In this document: piece by piece, positions 53,443 through 62,302 of the stretch
How positions within the stretch are numbered: the first letter of the stretch is position 1
Layout of the letters: each line of letters begins with the position of its first letter
From: Gemmatimonadota bacterium
GTDB taxonomy: Bacteria; Gemmatimonadota; Gemmatimonadetes; Gemmatimonadales; Gemmatimonadaceae
Length of the DNA stretch: 64,000 nucleotides
Assembly: GCA_027307165.1 (NCBI GenBank)
Contig: DAHUXM010000027.1
Location: 62,001-126,000, forward strand
Reading direction: 5' to 3'
Translations under genes and position numbers: made by a program
Notes under the pieces: model-generated
Told to the model about the DNA's origin: nothing
Databases searched by the model: none
Seen by the model: only the letters and a program-made list of their open reading frames with translations

Positions 53443-54297
53443 CTATGCGTTGCGCCAGATTCTCACCTGGACTTCGCCGGTCTCTGGTTCGTCTATGATG
53501 AAGTGAAATCCTCGCTCTCTCAGGATTGGTAGAAGGAACTGTGGGACACGCTGATTGACCTGGACCAGCATGCTATCCACCGGCAGCGTCTCGAGCGCTT
53601 CCAGCGTGCGCACCAGTGGCTCTGGAGGTTCGAGGTCGCGGACGTCGAGCCACACTTCCGTCCGTGCCGTGATACGGTTGTCCGCCGTGCTGTCGGTCAT
53701 CACGATTCGCGGTGCGACAGGTGCCGATGTAATTGCTGGTGCCGTTGCTGGCTCCGGGGTCTCGATTGGTTCCGTTCTTCGAAAGAACCAGACCGACCAA
53801 TCATCATCGGCATGCTGCTCGACCTTGTGCCCAAAGCCGCGCTTCTCCATCACCCCGAACAGCGGTACCGGCTCGAATGGGGCGCGTAAATGCAATACCG
53901 CATCATCGCCGAGTCCAGCGACGGCAGCCATGATTCGCGAGAATGGCTCACCTCCCTTCTTGAGCTCATCGCGCACGTCCAGCTCGACGACGGATGTGAA
54001 CGGGGGGAGAGGAGTCGAATCGTCCGTTGTTGCCGCGACGGGACTTGTGGGAATACTTGCGCCACCGATCCCGAGTACGCCGTTCAGCTCGTTTACGAGC
54101 GACTCGACGTTCATCTTGCAGACGCGAGCTGCCTGTGCCACCGTGGTCACCCGGGCCATTATCCGGCGCATCGGTGAATGACGCAATTTCGCCAGTTGCG
54201 GTGAGTGGCTCGCTATGACGTCGATCAGACGCTCGTCGCGCTCGAACAGGCTCTGCAGCTTGTCCGATGCCTGCACAGGGGTCATGCTCGTATTCAT
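53443..54297 (-). CDS. DUF1858-DUF2249-DUF2249 protein
   Basis: ATG 54297 overlaps the stop of the upstream membrane gene (ATGA). Of 284 residues, the first about 75 resemble a DUF1858/ScdA-like helical domain (ERDERLIDVIASHSPQLAKL then CKMNVESLVNELN). Two DUF2249 units follow: about 95-170 (ELDVRDELKKGGEPFSRIM) and about 205-284 (VWLDVRDLEPPEPLVRTLEA). The first keeps the VMEKRGFGHKVEQ segment typical of heme/NO-related DUF2249 proteins. It probably forms a redox or NO-response module with the neighbouring genes. Confidence 0.8.
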   Translation of the reverse strand: MNTSMTPVQASDKLQSLFERDERLIDVIASHSPQLAKLRHSPMRRIMARVTTVAQAARVCKMNVESLVNELNGVLGIGGASIPTSPVAATTDDSTPLPPFTSVVELDVRDELKKGGEPFSRIMAAVAGLGDDAVLHLRAPFEPVPLFGVMEKRGFGHKVEQHADDDWSVWFFRRTEPIETPEPATAPAITSAPVAPRIVMTDSTADNRITARTEVWLDVRDLEPPEPLVRTLEALETLPVDSMLVQVNQRVPQFLLPILRERGFHFIIDEPETGEVQVRIWRNA

Positions 54298-55700
54298 CCG
54301 GATGCCTTCGTGATTGTGGGTTGCACGCTCGCTGAACCGATGCCTCTGAACGATGTGGCAAGCGCCACTCGTGCTATCTGACTCACGAACAGCGCGACGG
54401 CGGACGCGACCAGGATCGCTGCAATCCGAACCACTGGTGAAATGCCCGTTACGACACCTGTCACCATGCCGAGAATGCCGACAGCGAATAGCGCGAGATC
54501 GATGTGCGCAACGAGCGGGGAATACAGCTGCGCCACGGTCGGAACATGCTTCTTCCCCATGTCGTTGCGGAAGCGCGCCATCCAGGCGAGGAACGGCACG
54601 ATCTTGTAGAACTGCCCGATCACATAGAGTGTGAGCCCGCCGAGCAGACCCAGCATCACGTAGGCAGTATCGAGTCGGCGGTGCTCCTGCCCTGCGGCCA
54701 GAACTACCGGCGCGAGTGCGGCGGTCGCTGCGAGAAAGATGAGAGCGGTGCCAGCATGTCGCAGTCCCGCGTCGAGTCGCGGTCGCTTGCGTGCTCTGAA
54801 AAAGAGCCACGCCTGTCGGAGAAAGCAGAATATTCCGCATTCAATCAACAGGAGTCCCATCCACACGACGACGCTGGACCTGACGCTGTGGCCGACCAAT
54901 ATTCCCGGTGCCAGAATCAGGACGCCAGCCGTGAGCAGCGTGAGTGCACGAGCCGTCCATCTTGTGTCGGCGCCGTGCGCCAGGAGAAACATCGGCAGGA
55001 GGCGATGTGATATGCCGACGATCATCACCAGAACCCATCCGATCAGCGCGACGTGCAGATGCGTGGCGAGCACCGTGACGCGCCAGTCGCCGAGGAAGCC
55101 GGTGTGCAGGTTCTGCGCGAGCATGGCACCGATGCCGAATGTCACAGTGAGAAACGAGAGTGCGATCACGATCGCACTCCATATCACGTCGCGATCGGCC
55201 GCTCTGCGCAGCGACAGCGCGACATTTACGATGAGACACGTGACGCCGATCGCGATCAGCGTGATTCCGAAGTTGCGGAGCATCGCCGAGCTGAACGCGA
55301 CTCCGGACGCAAACAGTGCGACACCGGGCGCGAAGGCGCAGAAGCTGACGTGTCCGGCGCGCTCCGATCTGATCGATACACCGAGTGCGACTGGCAGCAG
55401 TTGGTACATCGCCCCGAAGATCGTCATGCTGAGCCAGCCGAGCGTGAAGCAATGTGTCACGCCGGCGACATGCGGAGAGAGATACAGACCGGCGGCGAGC
55501 TCCGGCGCGATCCAGATGAGTCCGATGGACCCGACGCACAGGAAGAACAGCGCCGCCGCGAAGTGCTCGCCGGGAAGGCGTAGCGACGGAGCGCCTTCCA
55601 TTGCGAGCGCCGCCATCCCTGGCGCACGTGGCGGCGCCGACCGCGCCGACCAGGCTGGAGCGCGAGCGGCGATGCGTGGTACCGGTGCTGCGGCACTCAC
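54294..55700 (-). CDS. 12-helix NnrS/CcoN-like membrane protein
   Basis: Encodes 468 residues from GTG 55700 (GTGA overlap with Mrp) with about 12 hydrophobic helices. Two helices carry oxidase-like motifs: VTHCFTLGWLSMTIFGAMYQ and THLHVALIGWVLVMIVGISH followed by RLLPMF. The second matches the H-x-H helix X of CcoN/NorB; the full six-His set of a proton-pumping oxidase is not evident. It could be a heme- or copper-binding NnrS-type protein that protects against NO. It is in an operon with Mrp and the DUF2249 genes. Confidence 0.68.
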   Translation of the reverse strand: MSAAAPVPRIAARAPAWSARSAPPRAPGMAALAMEGAPSLRLPGEHFAAALFFLCVGSIGLIWIAPELAAGLYLSPHVAGVTHCFTLGWLSMTIFGAMYQLLPVALGVSIRSERAGHVSFCAFAPGVALFASGVAFSSAMLRNFGITLIAIGVTCLIVNVALSLRRAADRDVIWSAIVIALSFLTVTFGIGAMLAQNLHTGFLGDWRVTVLATHLHVALIGWVLVMIVGISHRLLPMFLLAHGADTRWTARALTLLTAGVLILAPGILVGHSVRSSVVVWMGLLLIECGIFCFLRQAWLFFRARKRPRLDAGLRHAGTALIFLAATAALAPVVLAAGQEHRRLDTAYVMLGLLGGLTLYVIGQFYKIVPFLAWMARFRNDMGKKHVPTVAQLYSPLVAHIDLALFAVGILGMVTGVVTGISPVVRIAAILVASAVALFVSQIARVALATSFRGIGSASVQPTITKASG

Positions 55701-56809
55701 TCTGCGGCTGCCTCGCCCTGCGCGAGCTGCCAGCCAAGCGCGTTGACGACTCTGTGCGCGATCGCGTCGAAGCTTCTGGCGAACTCGCTGTCGCCTCGCG
55801 TGATTACTGTCGGAGTGCCTGCGTCTCCCTCGCCTACCGCCTGCGCATCGAATGGCACCGTCCCGAGGAGCGGTACGTTCAGCGCGGTCGCGACGATGTT
55901 ACCGCCGCCGCTGCCAAACGCGCCCGACATGTTCTCCACGACTCCCAGCACCGGCACATCCAGCTTCGCAAACATGTCCCCCGCCTTCTGCGCCTCGACA
56001 GCTGCGAGCCGCTGCGGTTGCGTTACGACGATTGCACCGGACACTTCGACGGCCTGCACGAGACTGAGTGGAATGTCGCCCGTGCCCGGCGGCAGATCGA
56101 CAACGAGCACGTCGAGCTGCGGCCATTCCACTCCGCGCGCGAACTGCTTCACCGCCTTCGATACCATGGGCCCGCGCCAGATCGCCGGCGACCCCTCGCC
56201 CAGGAAGAAACCAAAGCTGATGAGCGTGAGTCCCAGCACTTCAACTGGAATTATGTGCTTGTCAGCGGTGACGCGAATCTGTTGTGCACCGTTCTCGATT
56301 CCGAGCAGGATCGGCACACTGGGGCCGTAGATATCGGCGTCGAGAAGGCCGACCACGAATCCCGCGCGAACGAGCGCAAGGGCAAGGCTGACTGCGACCG
56401 TACTCTTTCCAACGCCGCCCTTTCCCGCACCGACGGCGATGATGTCGCGGACGTTGCTCAGCCTGACGCGGTCCGCCCATGGGTCCGGTACTCCGGCGCG
56501 CGCGTGTCCTGAGTCCGGAGCGTGCGGAACTGGCCTGGTCGGTGGGTCCGGTTTGACTATCTCGACCGTGACGAGTGTCGCGCCCATTGCGGCGAGGCGA
56601 TCCCGGACCGCGACGCTGAGCCGCTCGGGGATGGACTCGTCCGTGGTGCGGAGTGCCAGCTGAACCTTCACCTGGGTCCCGCACACAGAGACATGCTTCA
56701 CCATCCCGAACGACACGACATCGCGCGCCAGCCCTGGGTAGTGAACGTCTCCCAGCGCGCTCCGTACCTTATCAACGTCGAGCTCGATATCTGGCTCAGC
56801 TGTTGCCAT
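55697..56809 (-). CDS. Mrp/ApbC-type P-loop ATPase lacking the Fe-S cysteines
   Basis: Encodes 370 residues: an N-terminal DUF59/MIP18-like domain (about 1-95, VRSALGDVHYPGLARDVVSF) and a MinD-type ATPase with deviant Walker A GAGKGGVGKST, switch I DADIYGPSVP, VDLPPGTGDIPLS and ENMSG. In Fe-S carriers the ENMS segment continues into a C-P-x-C motif; here it reads ENMSGAFGSGGGN with no Cys. It may therefore act in a non-Fe-S or altered assembly role. It is the first gene of the minus-strand NO-related operon. Confidence 0.9.
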   Translation of the reverse strand: MATAEPDIELDVDKVRSALGDVHYPGLARDVVSFGMVKHVSVCGTQVKVQLALRTTDESIPERLSVAVRDRLAAMGATLVTVEIVKPDPPTRPVPHAPDSGHARAGVPDPWADRVRLSNVRDIIAVGAGKGGVGKSTVAVSLALALVRAGFVVGLLDADIYGPSVPILLGIENGAQQIRVTADKHIIPVEVLGLTLISFGFFLGEGSPAIWRGPMVSKAVKQFARGVEWPQLDVLVVDLPPGTGDIPLSLVQAVEVSGAIVVTQPQRLAAVEAQKAGDMFAKLDVPVLGVVENMSGAFGSGGGNIVATALNVPLLGTVPFDAQAVGEGDAGTPTVITRGDSEFARSFDAIAHRVVNALGWQLAQGEAAAE

Positions 56810-56870
56810 GACAGCACGCTAGCTTGACTCCATTTGGCGAGGTGTGACGGATGTCTCAGGAAGACGAGCG

Positions 56871-58106
56871 ATGACCGATCATGTAGTTGGCTCTGCAGCC
56901 CGTGCAAGGGTTCTGCACGAAACGCTGGCGACACAGTTTCCAGCGTCATTGTTCCAGTTCGATGGGCGAACGGCGGACGGATACTACTCCGATCGCTACT
57001 TCGTGCTGACGGCGAAGACCATATCGCACGCCGGGCTCGATCCGATTGTCACCATGCAGGTGTTCGCAAAACAGAAGGGGATCCTTGCTGGCATATACGA
57101 AGCGCTTCGAATGCTGCAGACTCAGCTCGCGATCAATCCGCGTACTGGGGCTCGTTACGACTTCGCCGAGCTTACGATCGATACGCTCGTGGATGGCGAC
57201 GTCGTCATTCCGTGGGAGCCGGTCATGCACATCACCGGCCCCTACCTTGCGTTCGCGCATCTGGAAACCGATTACCTGGGCGTGATCGCAAGGCGCACAT
57301 TGATCGCAACCAACGTGCGACGCGTCATCGACGCTGCCAACGGGAAACCTGTCATCTTCATGGGTGCCCGGCACGACGACTGGCGCGTGCAGACCGCGGA
57401 CGGGTTCGCGGCGAAGATTGGTGGCATCGCCAGCGTCTCCACGGATGCGAATGGCGCGTGGTGGGGTGGCGGTGGCGTTGGCACGATGCCGCACTCGATG
57501 ATCGCGTCGTTTGGTGGCGACGTGGTGCGCGCAACACTTCAATTCGCGCGATACTGCCGCGAAGCGGCGCTGAACATCGACATCGTGAGTCTTACCGATT
57601 ATCACAACGATGTGATCGGCGACTCGCTCGCAGTCGCACGCGCCATGCGCGATGACTATGGCGACGGCGCGCTTTGGGGTGTGCGGGTCGATACGAGTGA
57701 GAAACTCGTCGACAGGTCACTCGGGGCGCAGGCGATGCGCTTTCCGGAACGACGACTCAATGGAGTGTGCCCGGAGTTGATCGTGCTGCTCCGGTCGGCG
57801 CTCGATGCCGAAGGGTTCCAGTACGTCAGGATCGGGGTATCCGGCGGATTCCATGGGCGGAAGATCGAGCGCTTCGAGGCGGACCATGTTCCTGTAGACT
57901 TCTACGGGGTCGGGAGCTCCCTCCTTGGCCACAATAACGGTGATATCGACGGGCTCGCGAACAACTTCGACTTCACCGCCGACGTAGTTCGGCTGGATGG
58001 GCACGCCGAGGGCAAGGTGGGCAGGGAGGAGCGCGGCAACGCGAGGTTCATACGGGTGGATCACGACCTGCTCGAGCGGCTCCAACTCACAGCTGCCACG
58101 CGATGA
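56871..58106 (+). CDS. pncB: nicotinate phosphoribosyltransferase
   Basis: ATG 56871 follows AGGA with 9-nt spacing. The 411-residue protein has YYSDRYFVLTAKTI near the N-terminus, VIPWEPVMHITGPY, VIFMGARHDD and the phosphate-binding ISGGFHGRK-like VSGGFHGRKI with FYGVGSS. It makes nicotinate mononucleotide from nicotinate and PRPP for NAD salvage. It is followed by PnuC- and NadR-type genes, a salvage cluster. It is divergent from Mrp. Confidence 0.88.
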   Translation: MTDHVVGSAARARVLHETLATQFPASLFQFDGRTADGYYSDRYFVLTAKTISHAGLDPIVTMQVFAKQKGILAGIYEALRMLQTQLAINPRTGARYDFAELTIDTLVDGDVVIPWEPVMHITGPYLAFAHLETDYLGVIARRTLIATNVRRVIDAANGKPVIFMGARHDDWRVQTADGFAAKIGGIASVSTDANGAWWGGGGVGTMPHSMIASFGGDVVRATLQFARYCREAALNIDIVSLTDYHNDVIGDSLAVARAMRDDYGDGALWGVRVDTSEKLVDRSLGAQAMRFPERRLNGVCPELIVLLRSALDAEGFQYVRIGVSGGFHGRKIERFEADHVPVDFYGVGSSLLGHNNGDIDGLANNFDFTADVVRLDGHAEGKVGREERGNARFIRVDHDLLERLQLTAATR

Positions 58107-58178
58107 ACGCCGCTTCAGCTTGCATGTAGTCACACCGCCCCGCAGATTGCGCGCGATGATACCGGTCGAGGTTGGATA

Positions 58179-58775
58179 GTGACTGTCTGCCTGTGGCTCA
58201 CGGCGCATGGTTCCAGTTGCCTGGAGGCTGTCGCGGTCATCTTTGGTATCATCAGCGTCTACCTCGGCACGCGCCAGAATATCTGGAGCTGGCCTACTGC
58301 GCTCGTCAACGTGGCGCTCTTCTTTGCGCTCTTTCTCGAGTCCGGTCTGTACTCGGATACGGGGCTGCAGATAGTCTATTTCGTTCTGTCACTGTACGGC
58401 TGGTACGAATGGCTGTATGGCGGTGCCGGTCGTACTGCGATCACTGTAACGCGCACGTCACGAAAAACGTGGACAGTGCTGGCCGGAATCGGCGTCGTGG
58501 TATGGGCGTTGCTCGGAACAATCACGTCCCGGCTGCCGGGAACAGCACTGCCGTACGTCGACTCTGCGACTACGACTGTAAGTCTGCTGGCTCAGTGGAT
58601 GATGACCCGCAAGCTCATTGAGAACTGGTTGATCTGGATTGCCGTCGACGTGGTATACGTCGGCATGTTCATCTATAAGGGACTGTATCTCACCGCATTC
58701 AACTATGGGATCTATCTCGTCCTGGCGGTGATGGGCTATATCGCATGGAAACGATCGCTCGCGGCAACGGCTTGA
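58179..58775 (+). CDS. PnuC-family vitamin transporter
   Basis: GTG 58179 starts a 198-residue protein with seven hydrophobic helices. PnuC-like motifs are VAVIFGIISVYLGTRQNIWS, WPTALVNVALFFALF and KLIENWLIWIAVDVVYVGMF. PnuC carries nicotinamide riboside, but the related PnuT carries thiamine. The neighbouring NaPRT and kinase favour NAD salvage; the thiamine-regulated receptor next door leaves thiamine open. It overlaps the kinase gene. Confidence 0.85.
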   Translation: MTVCLWLTAHGSSCLEAVAVIFGIISVYLGTRQNIWSWPTALVNVALFFALFLESGLYSDTGLQIVYFVLSLYGWYEWLYGGAGRTAITVTRTSRKTWTVLAGIGVVVWALLGTITSRLPGTALPYVDSATTTVSLLAQWMMTRKLIENWLIWIAVDVVYVGMFIYKGLYLTAFNYGIYLVLAVMGYIAWKRSLAATA

Positions 58776-59284
58776 TCCGGGTTGTTCTGATCGGATCGGA
58801 ATCCACTGGCAAAACTGTGCTTGCCAGGGAGCTGGCCGAGCACTACCGCGCCGAGCTGGTGCCCGAGTTCGTGCGCGATTTTGCCGTGCAGAAAGCATCT
58901 CCGATCGAGCTCGCTGATACCGACGCAATCGCGCGCGGACAGATGACGCTCGAAGATGAGCACGCAAAGCGGGCAACGCGAATGCTGATACAGGATACGG
59001 ACCTGCTCAGTACCGTCGTATACAGCGGGCACTATTACGGAGAGTGTCCGGCGTGGATTGCCGCCGCTGCGCACCAGCGCAGGCCTGACCTGTACCTTCT
59101 GCTGGAGATCGACGTACCGTGGGTACCGGACGATGTGCGAGATCGGGGAACACGCCGCGAGGAGATGCAGCGACTCTTCCGCGACGCGGTCGCCAGATCC
59201 GGGTCGGCCTACGCTGTGATCGAGGGGACGTGGGAGCAGCGATCGCAGCGCGCGCGCGCTGCGATCGATCGGTTGCTCGCGTAG
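58745..59284 (+). CDS. NadR-type nicotinamide riboside kinase-like ATPase
   Basis: Encodes 179 residues from ATG 58745; TTG 58772, which overlaps the PnuC stop as TTGA, would begin MIRVVLIGSESTGKT and is closer to usual family starts. Motifs are Walker A GSESTGKT, ELVPEFVRDFA (typical of the NadR kinase domain), LLSTVVYSGHYYGECPAWI and DDVRDRGTRREEMQRLF. It would phosphorylate and trap the vitamin carried by PnuC. A thiamine kinase role cannot be excluded. Confidence 0.85.
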   Translation: METIARGNGLIRVVLIGSESTGKTVLARELAEHYRAELVPEFVRDFAVQKASPIELADTDAIARGQMTLEDEHAKRATRMLIQDTDLLSTVVYSGHYYGECPAWIAAAAHQRRPDLYLLLEIDVPWVPDDVRDRGTRREEMQRLFRDAVARSGSAYAVIEGTWEQRSQRARAAIDRLLA

Positions 59285-59324
59285 CGATCAGTAACGCCTG
59301 TACTGCGCGAGCAACAACGCCTGG

Positions 59325-61418
59325 TCAGATCCCGACTTTCAGTGTGACGAATACGTTGCGTGGCGGAAGCACGAAGTAGTACGACACGCCATCGCTCGCG
59401 TATCCACTTCCGTATTTCTTGCTGTTCGTGAGGTTGTTGCCGCGAACGAGCAGCTCTGCCTGACCGATTCGCCAGCCGATCGACGCATCCAGGTCAGCAG
59501 ACTCCGGCAGGACATATCTGCGATCGCTCGTGTTCGCCAGGAACGAGACGCTCTGATATCTGCCCTGCACGGCGAGATCTATCGACGGCGTCAGCGCGAA
59601 CTGCGCGCGCGCGAAGCTCAGGAAGCGCGGTGTGAGCAACGGCTCGACGTTATGGTAGGTCACCGGTACATTGCCCGACGAATCGGTGTATTCGCGGATC
59701 CGGTTCACGCTTTCCGTCGCGTTACCGGAGAGTATCCAGCGCGGAATTCCGCGATACGTGACGTCGGTCTCGATACCGCGACGGTAGCTCGATGCGACGT
59801 TCTTGTTCAACGGGCTTCCGATGTAGCTGAGCGCGCCAATCGGTGCGATCTCGTTGCGGAAGTCCATCGAGTAGAGGTTGGCCTGGACATCCAGCGTCGC
59901 GCTGCGGTAGTTCGTGCCGATCTCGACGTCGTGAACCGTTTCCGGTTTCACGCGACTCAGGCTGCCGACGAATCCGACACTGGACGTGTCCAGATTATCG
60001 AAACCGGCGAACATGTCGGTACGCGTCGGCTCGCGCGAATTCTTGCCGTACGACGCGTACACGGAAAGCGGACGAGTGAGCTGGTACGTAGCACCCACCT
60101 TCGGATTCAGAAACGACCATGAGATGGAACTGCCCGGTATGTCGGCATGAACGTCCGGCCTGTACCTGAACTGGGCGTGCCGTGCCTGAAGATCTCCGAA
60201 CAGAGTTGCGCGCCCCAGGGTATATCCAACCTTGGCGAAACCAGCCAGATCATGCTTGTAGCTCGTATTGAAGTACAGCGGATTGCTGAGATCCGGATGC
60301 ATGAACGCGTAGTGATCCCGCGCGTAGCTGTCACCGTTGGCTCCCACGTCGAGCTTGAATCCCGAGAGATGATAGCTCCATGCACCCGTGAACCCGTACG
60401 ACACGAAGTCGAGGTGCAAGGTTTCGAGCGAGTCCAGGAGGACGTCGTAATCGCCCGTGGCAGCCAATCTGTAGAGCGTCCCCGTAAAGGACGAGTTGGA
60501 GTTGACCAGATGCGTGTACGACAGGGCCGCCAGTCGCTCACCGAAGCCGTCGCGTTCCTGCGGGGAGAGCGGGTTGATGCGGCGATTGGTGTCCAGGTCG
60601 GCTTTTGGAACGGCGAGGTAAGCCATGGTGTCTCGCATGTAGCCGGCCGTGACTGTGAATTTCAGGATGTCGCGGTCGCCAAAGTAGCCGCCACTCAGAA
60701 AGCCGGACGCGCCATTGACCCCGGAGTGATACCGGTATCCGTCCGTCTTCAGCTGCGACACGCGTCCGTAGAAGGCAAGATGGTGCGGTAGCAGACCTGT
60801 GTTGTAGTTCGCGCTGGCCCGCAATGAACCGAAGGATCCTGCCTCTGCCTGGAGTGTGCCGGACCGCGGCGCAGCGGCGAGCGACATCGTTTCCATGTTG
60901 ATGGAGCCAGCGTACGAAGCTGTACCGTTGCTGCTGGTTCCGACGCCACGCTGTACCTGTATGGACTGCAGACTGTTCGCGAGATCGGGAAAGTCTGCGA
61001 AGTAGAGAACCTGATCTTCCGGATCGTTGAGCGGGATTCCGTCCAGGGTGATGTTGATTCGCGACTGATCGATGCCGCGCAACCGGATGTAACTGTAACC
61101 CCAGTAGTTGCCGGTTTCGGCATACGACGTGAGCGACGGAGTCGCGCCCTGCAGCACGAGCGGAATGTCCTGCCCGAAATAGTGCTGCTGGATGTCGCTG
61201 CGCGATAATGTCTTCTGCGAGATTGGCGCGTCGGGTTCCCTGACCGCCGAGATCATCACGCGCTCGAGCTTCCGGGCCGAATCGGCGCGGGACGTCGTAT
61301 CTCGTTTTGTGTTCTGGGCCGTGAGCGGCGCCGTGGCCGCAAGCGTGATGAGGATTGACGTCGCAAAGGCAAACGTCGTGACGCGCCTGCAGCGCGAGGG
61401 TGTAGCAACTCCATTCAT
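59325..61418 (-). CDS. TonB-dependent outer-membrane receptor under TPP control (probable thiamine uptake)
   Basis: Encodes 697 residues with a signal peptide (TTFAFATSILITLAATAPLTA), an N-terminal plug domain (ERVMISAVREPDAPISQ, RLRGIDQSRINITLDGIPLND) and a beta-barrel ending in a C-terminal aromatic/hydrophobic strand (NVFVTLKVGI). The TPP riboswitch directly upstream means it is made when thiamine pyrophosphate is low, so thiamine or a derivative is the likely ligand. It converges with the PnuC-kinase genes. Confidence 0.9.
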   Translation of the reverse strand: MNGVATPSRCRRVTTFAFATSILITLAATAPLTAQNTKRDTTSRADSARKLERVMISAVREPDAPISQKTLSRSDIQQHYFGQDIPLVLQGATPSLTSYAETGNYWGYSYIRLRGIDQSRINITLDGIPLNDPEDQVLYFADFPDLANSLQSIQVQRGVGTSSNGTASYAGSINMETMSLAAAPRSGTLQAEAGSFGSLRASANYNTGLLPHHLAFYGRVSQLKTDGYRYHSGVNGASGFLSGGYFGDRDILKFTVTAGYMRDTMAYLAVPKADLDTNRRINPLSPQERDGFGERLAALSYTHLVNSNSSFTGTLYRLAATGDYDVLLDSLETLHLDFVSYGFTGAWSYHLSGFKLDVGANGDSYARDHYAFMHPDLSNPLYFNTSYKHDLAGFAKVGYTLGRATLFGDLQARHAQFRYRPDVHADIPGSSISWSFLNPKVGATYQLTRPLSVYASYGKNSREPTRTDMFAGFDNLDTSSVGFVGSLSRVKPETVHDVEIGTNYRSATLDVQANLYSMDFRNEIAPIGALSYIGSPLNKNVASSYRRGIETDVTYRGIPRWILSGNATESVNRIREYTDSSGNVPVTYHNVEPLLTPRFLSFARAQFALTPSIDLAVQGRYQSVSFLANTSDRRYVLPESADLDASIGWRIGQAELLVRGNNLTNSKKYGSGYASDGVSYYFVLPPRNVFVTLKVGI

Positions 61419-61426
61419 TTCACTGA

Positions 61427-61506
61427 CTCCCTACGCCGGTACAAACCGGATCAGGTTCTACGGGACTCTCTCAGCCTGCGCCCTTCGTGGGCAGGCACCC
61501 CGGTCA
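61427..61506 (-). promoter_or_regulatory. TPP (THI-box) riboswitch
   Basis: Read on the minus strand, the conserved pieces occur in order: GGGGTGCC (61504-61497), GGCTGAGA, ACCTGATCCGG, the short hairpin CCGGTTTGTACCGG and CGTAGGGA. The last element contains the AGGGAG Shine-Dalgarno, 8 nt before the ATG at 61418. Ligand binding should therefore sequester the ribosome site and turn off translation. No terminator is visible. Confidence 0.95.
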
Positions 61507-61579
61507 ATGGATCAATTTATCGAGCGAGGCGTGATGGCGCCACTTGCGATCGGTGCGCCCCATCGCGTTTCGCGAGTGT

Positions 61580-62302
61580 CTATCTCCCTTGAGCGCGTGC
61601 TCGCAGCTTTGCAACATCAGGAATCCGCATCCGTCCGCGCGGGAGCGATTCCACCAGCCCGGTGCGCTTCAACTGCCGCATCGCGCGTGAAACCGATTCG
61701 CGGGCGCTGCCTATCTCCATCGAGAGCTCTTCCTGTGTACGATCGAGCTTGATCTCGATTCCGAACTGAGTGTGCGTGCCCGATCTTTCCGCATATCCCA
61801 CGAGCAGCATCGCCAACCGCGCAGCTACATCGTGGAACGCAAGCGTCTCCGTCACGTGGACGAGGTGTCGGAGTCGCTTGCCGAGTGCGTGAATTATCGC
61901 CTGGGCGATGTCCGGATGCTCGCGGTACATCGTTTCGAAGTCGTCACGCGCGAGAAACATCAGACGTGACGGCTCGACGGTAATCGCCGACGCGGGGTAC
62001 GGGCCCCCGTCGAAAAGTGGCAGCTCCGCCACGGGACGACCGGGACCCTCGATGTGCAGTACCTGCTCCTTGCCGTCCGGACTCGTGCGGTAGATACGCA
62101 CTCGTCCAGACTGGATCACGTAGAGGCCACGGCACGTGTCGCCAGCGGTAAAGAGCACACGGCCGGCGCCGAAGTCACGCGCGACACACCGGGCTGCAAG
62201 CTGGTGAATTGCCGAGTCTTCGAGTTCCGAGAAGATCGCCATCTGCCGGAGCAGCTCGGTGGTCCTGGCTGAAGACTCGTCAATCGATTTTTCCCGTATC
62301 AT
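61580..62302 (-). CDS. Crp/Fnr-family regulator, CRP-like recognition helix
   Basis: ATG 62302 overlaps the stop of the DsbA-like gene (ATGA). The 240-residue protein has a cNMP-type barrel (GRVLFTAGDTCRGLYVIQSG, RPVAELPLFDGGPYPASA), dimer helix (QAIIHALGKRLRHLVHV) and a C-terminal winged helix. The recognition helix reads ARESVSRAMRQL: R-E-x-x-x-R as in E. coli CRP, rather than the E-x-x-S-R of FNR, predicting TGTGA-type sites. FNR's Fe-S cysteines are absent. TGTGA-N6-TCAC sites occur at 63164 and 21652. The ligand is unknown. Confidence 0.9.
   Translation of the reverse strand: MIREKSIDESSARTTELLRQMAIFSELEDSAIHQLAARCVARDFGAGRVLFTAGDTCRGLYVIQSGRVRIYRTSPDGKEQVLHIEGPGRPVAELPLFDGGPYPASAITVEPSRLMFLARDDFETMYREHPDIAQAIIHALGKRLRHLVHVTETLAFHDVAARLAMLLVGYAERSGTHTQFGIEIKLDRTQEELSMEIGSARESVSRAMRQLKRTGLVESLPRGRMRIPDVAKLRARAQGR

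Noticed and set aside
56843-56858. TGTGA-N6-TCTCA as a third Crp site before the nicotinate phosphoribosyltransferase gene
   Set aside because: One half-site is degenerate and the site overlaps the ribosome-binding region, so evidence is too weak.
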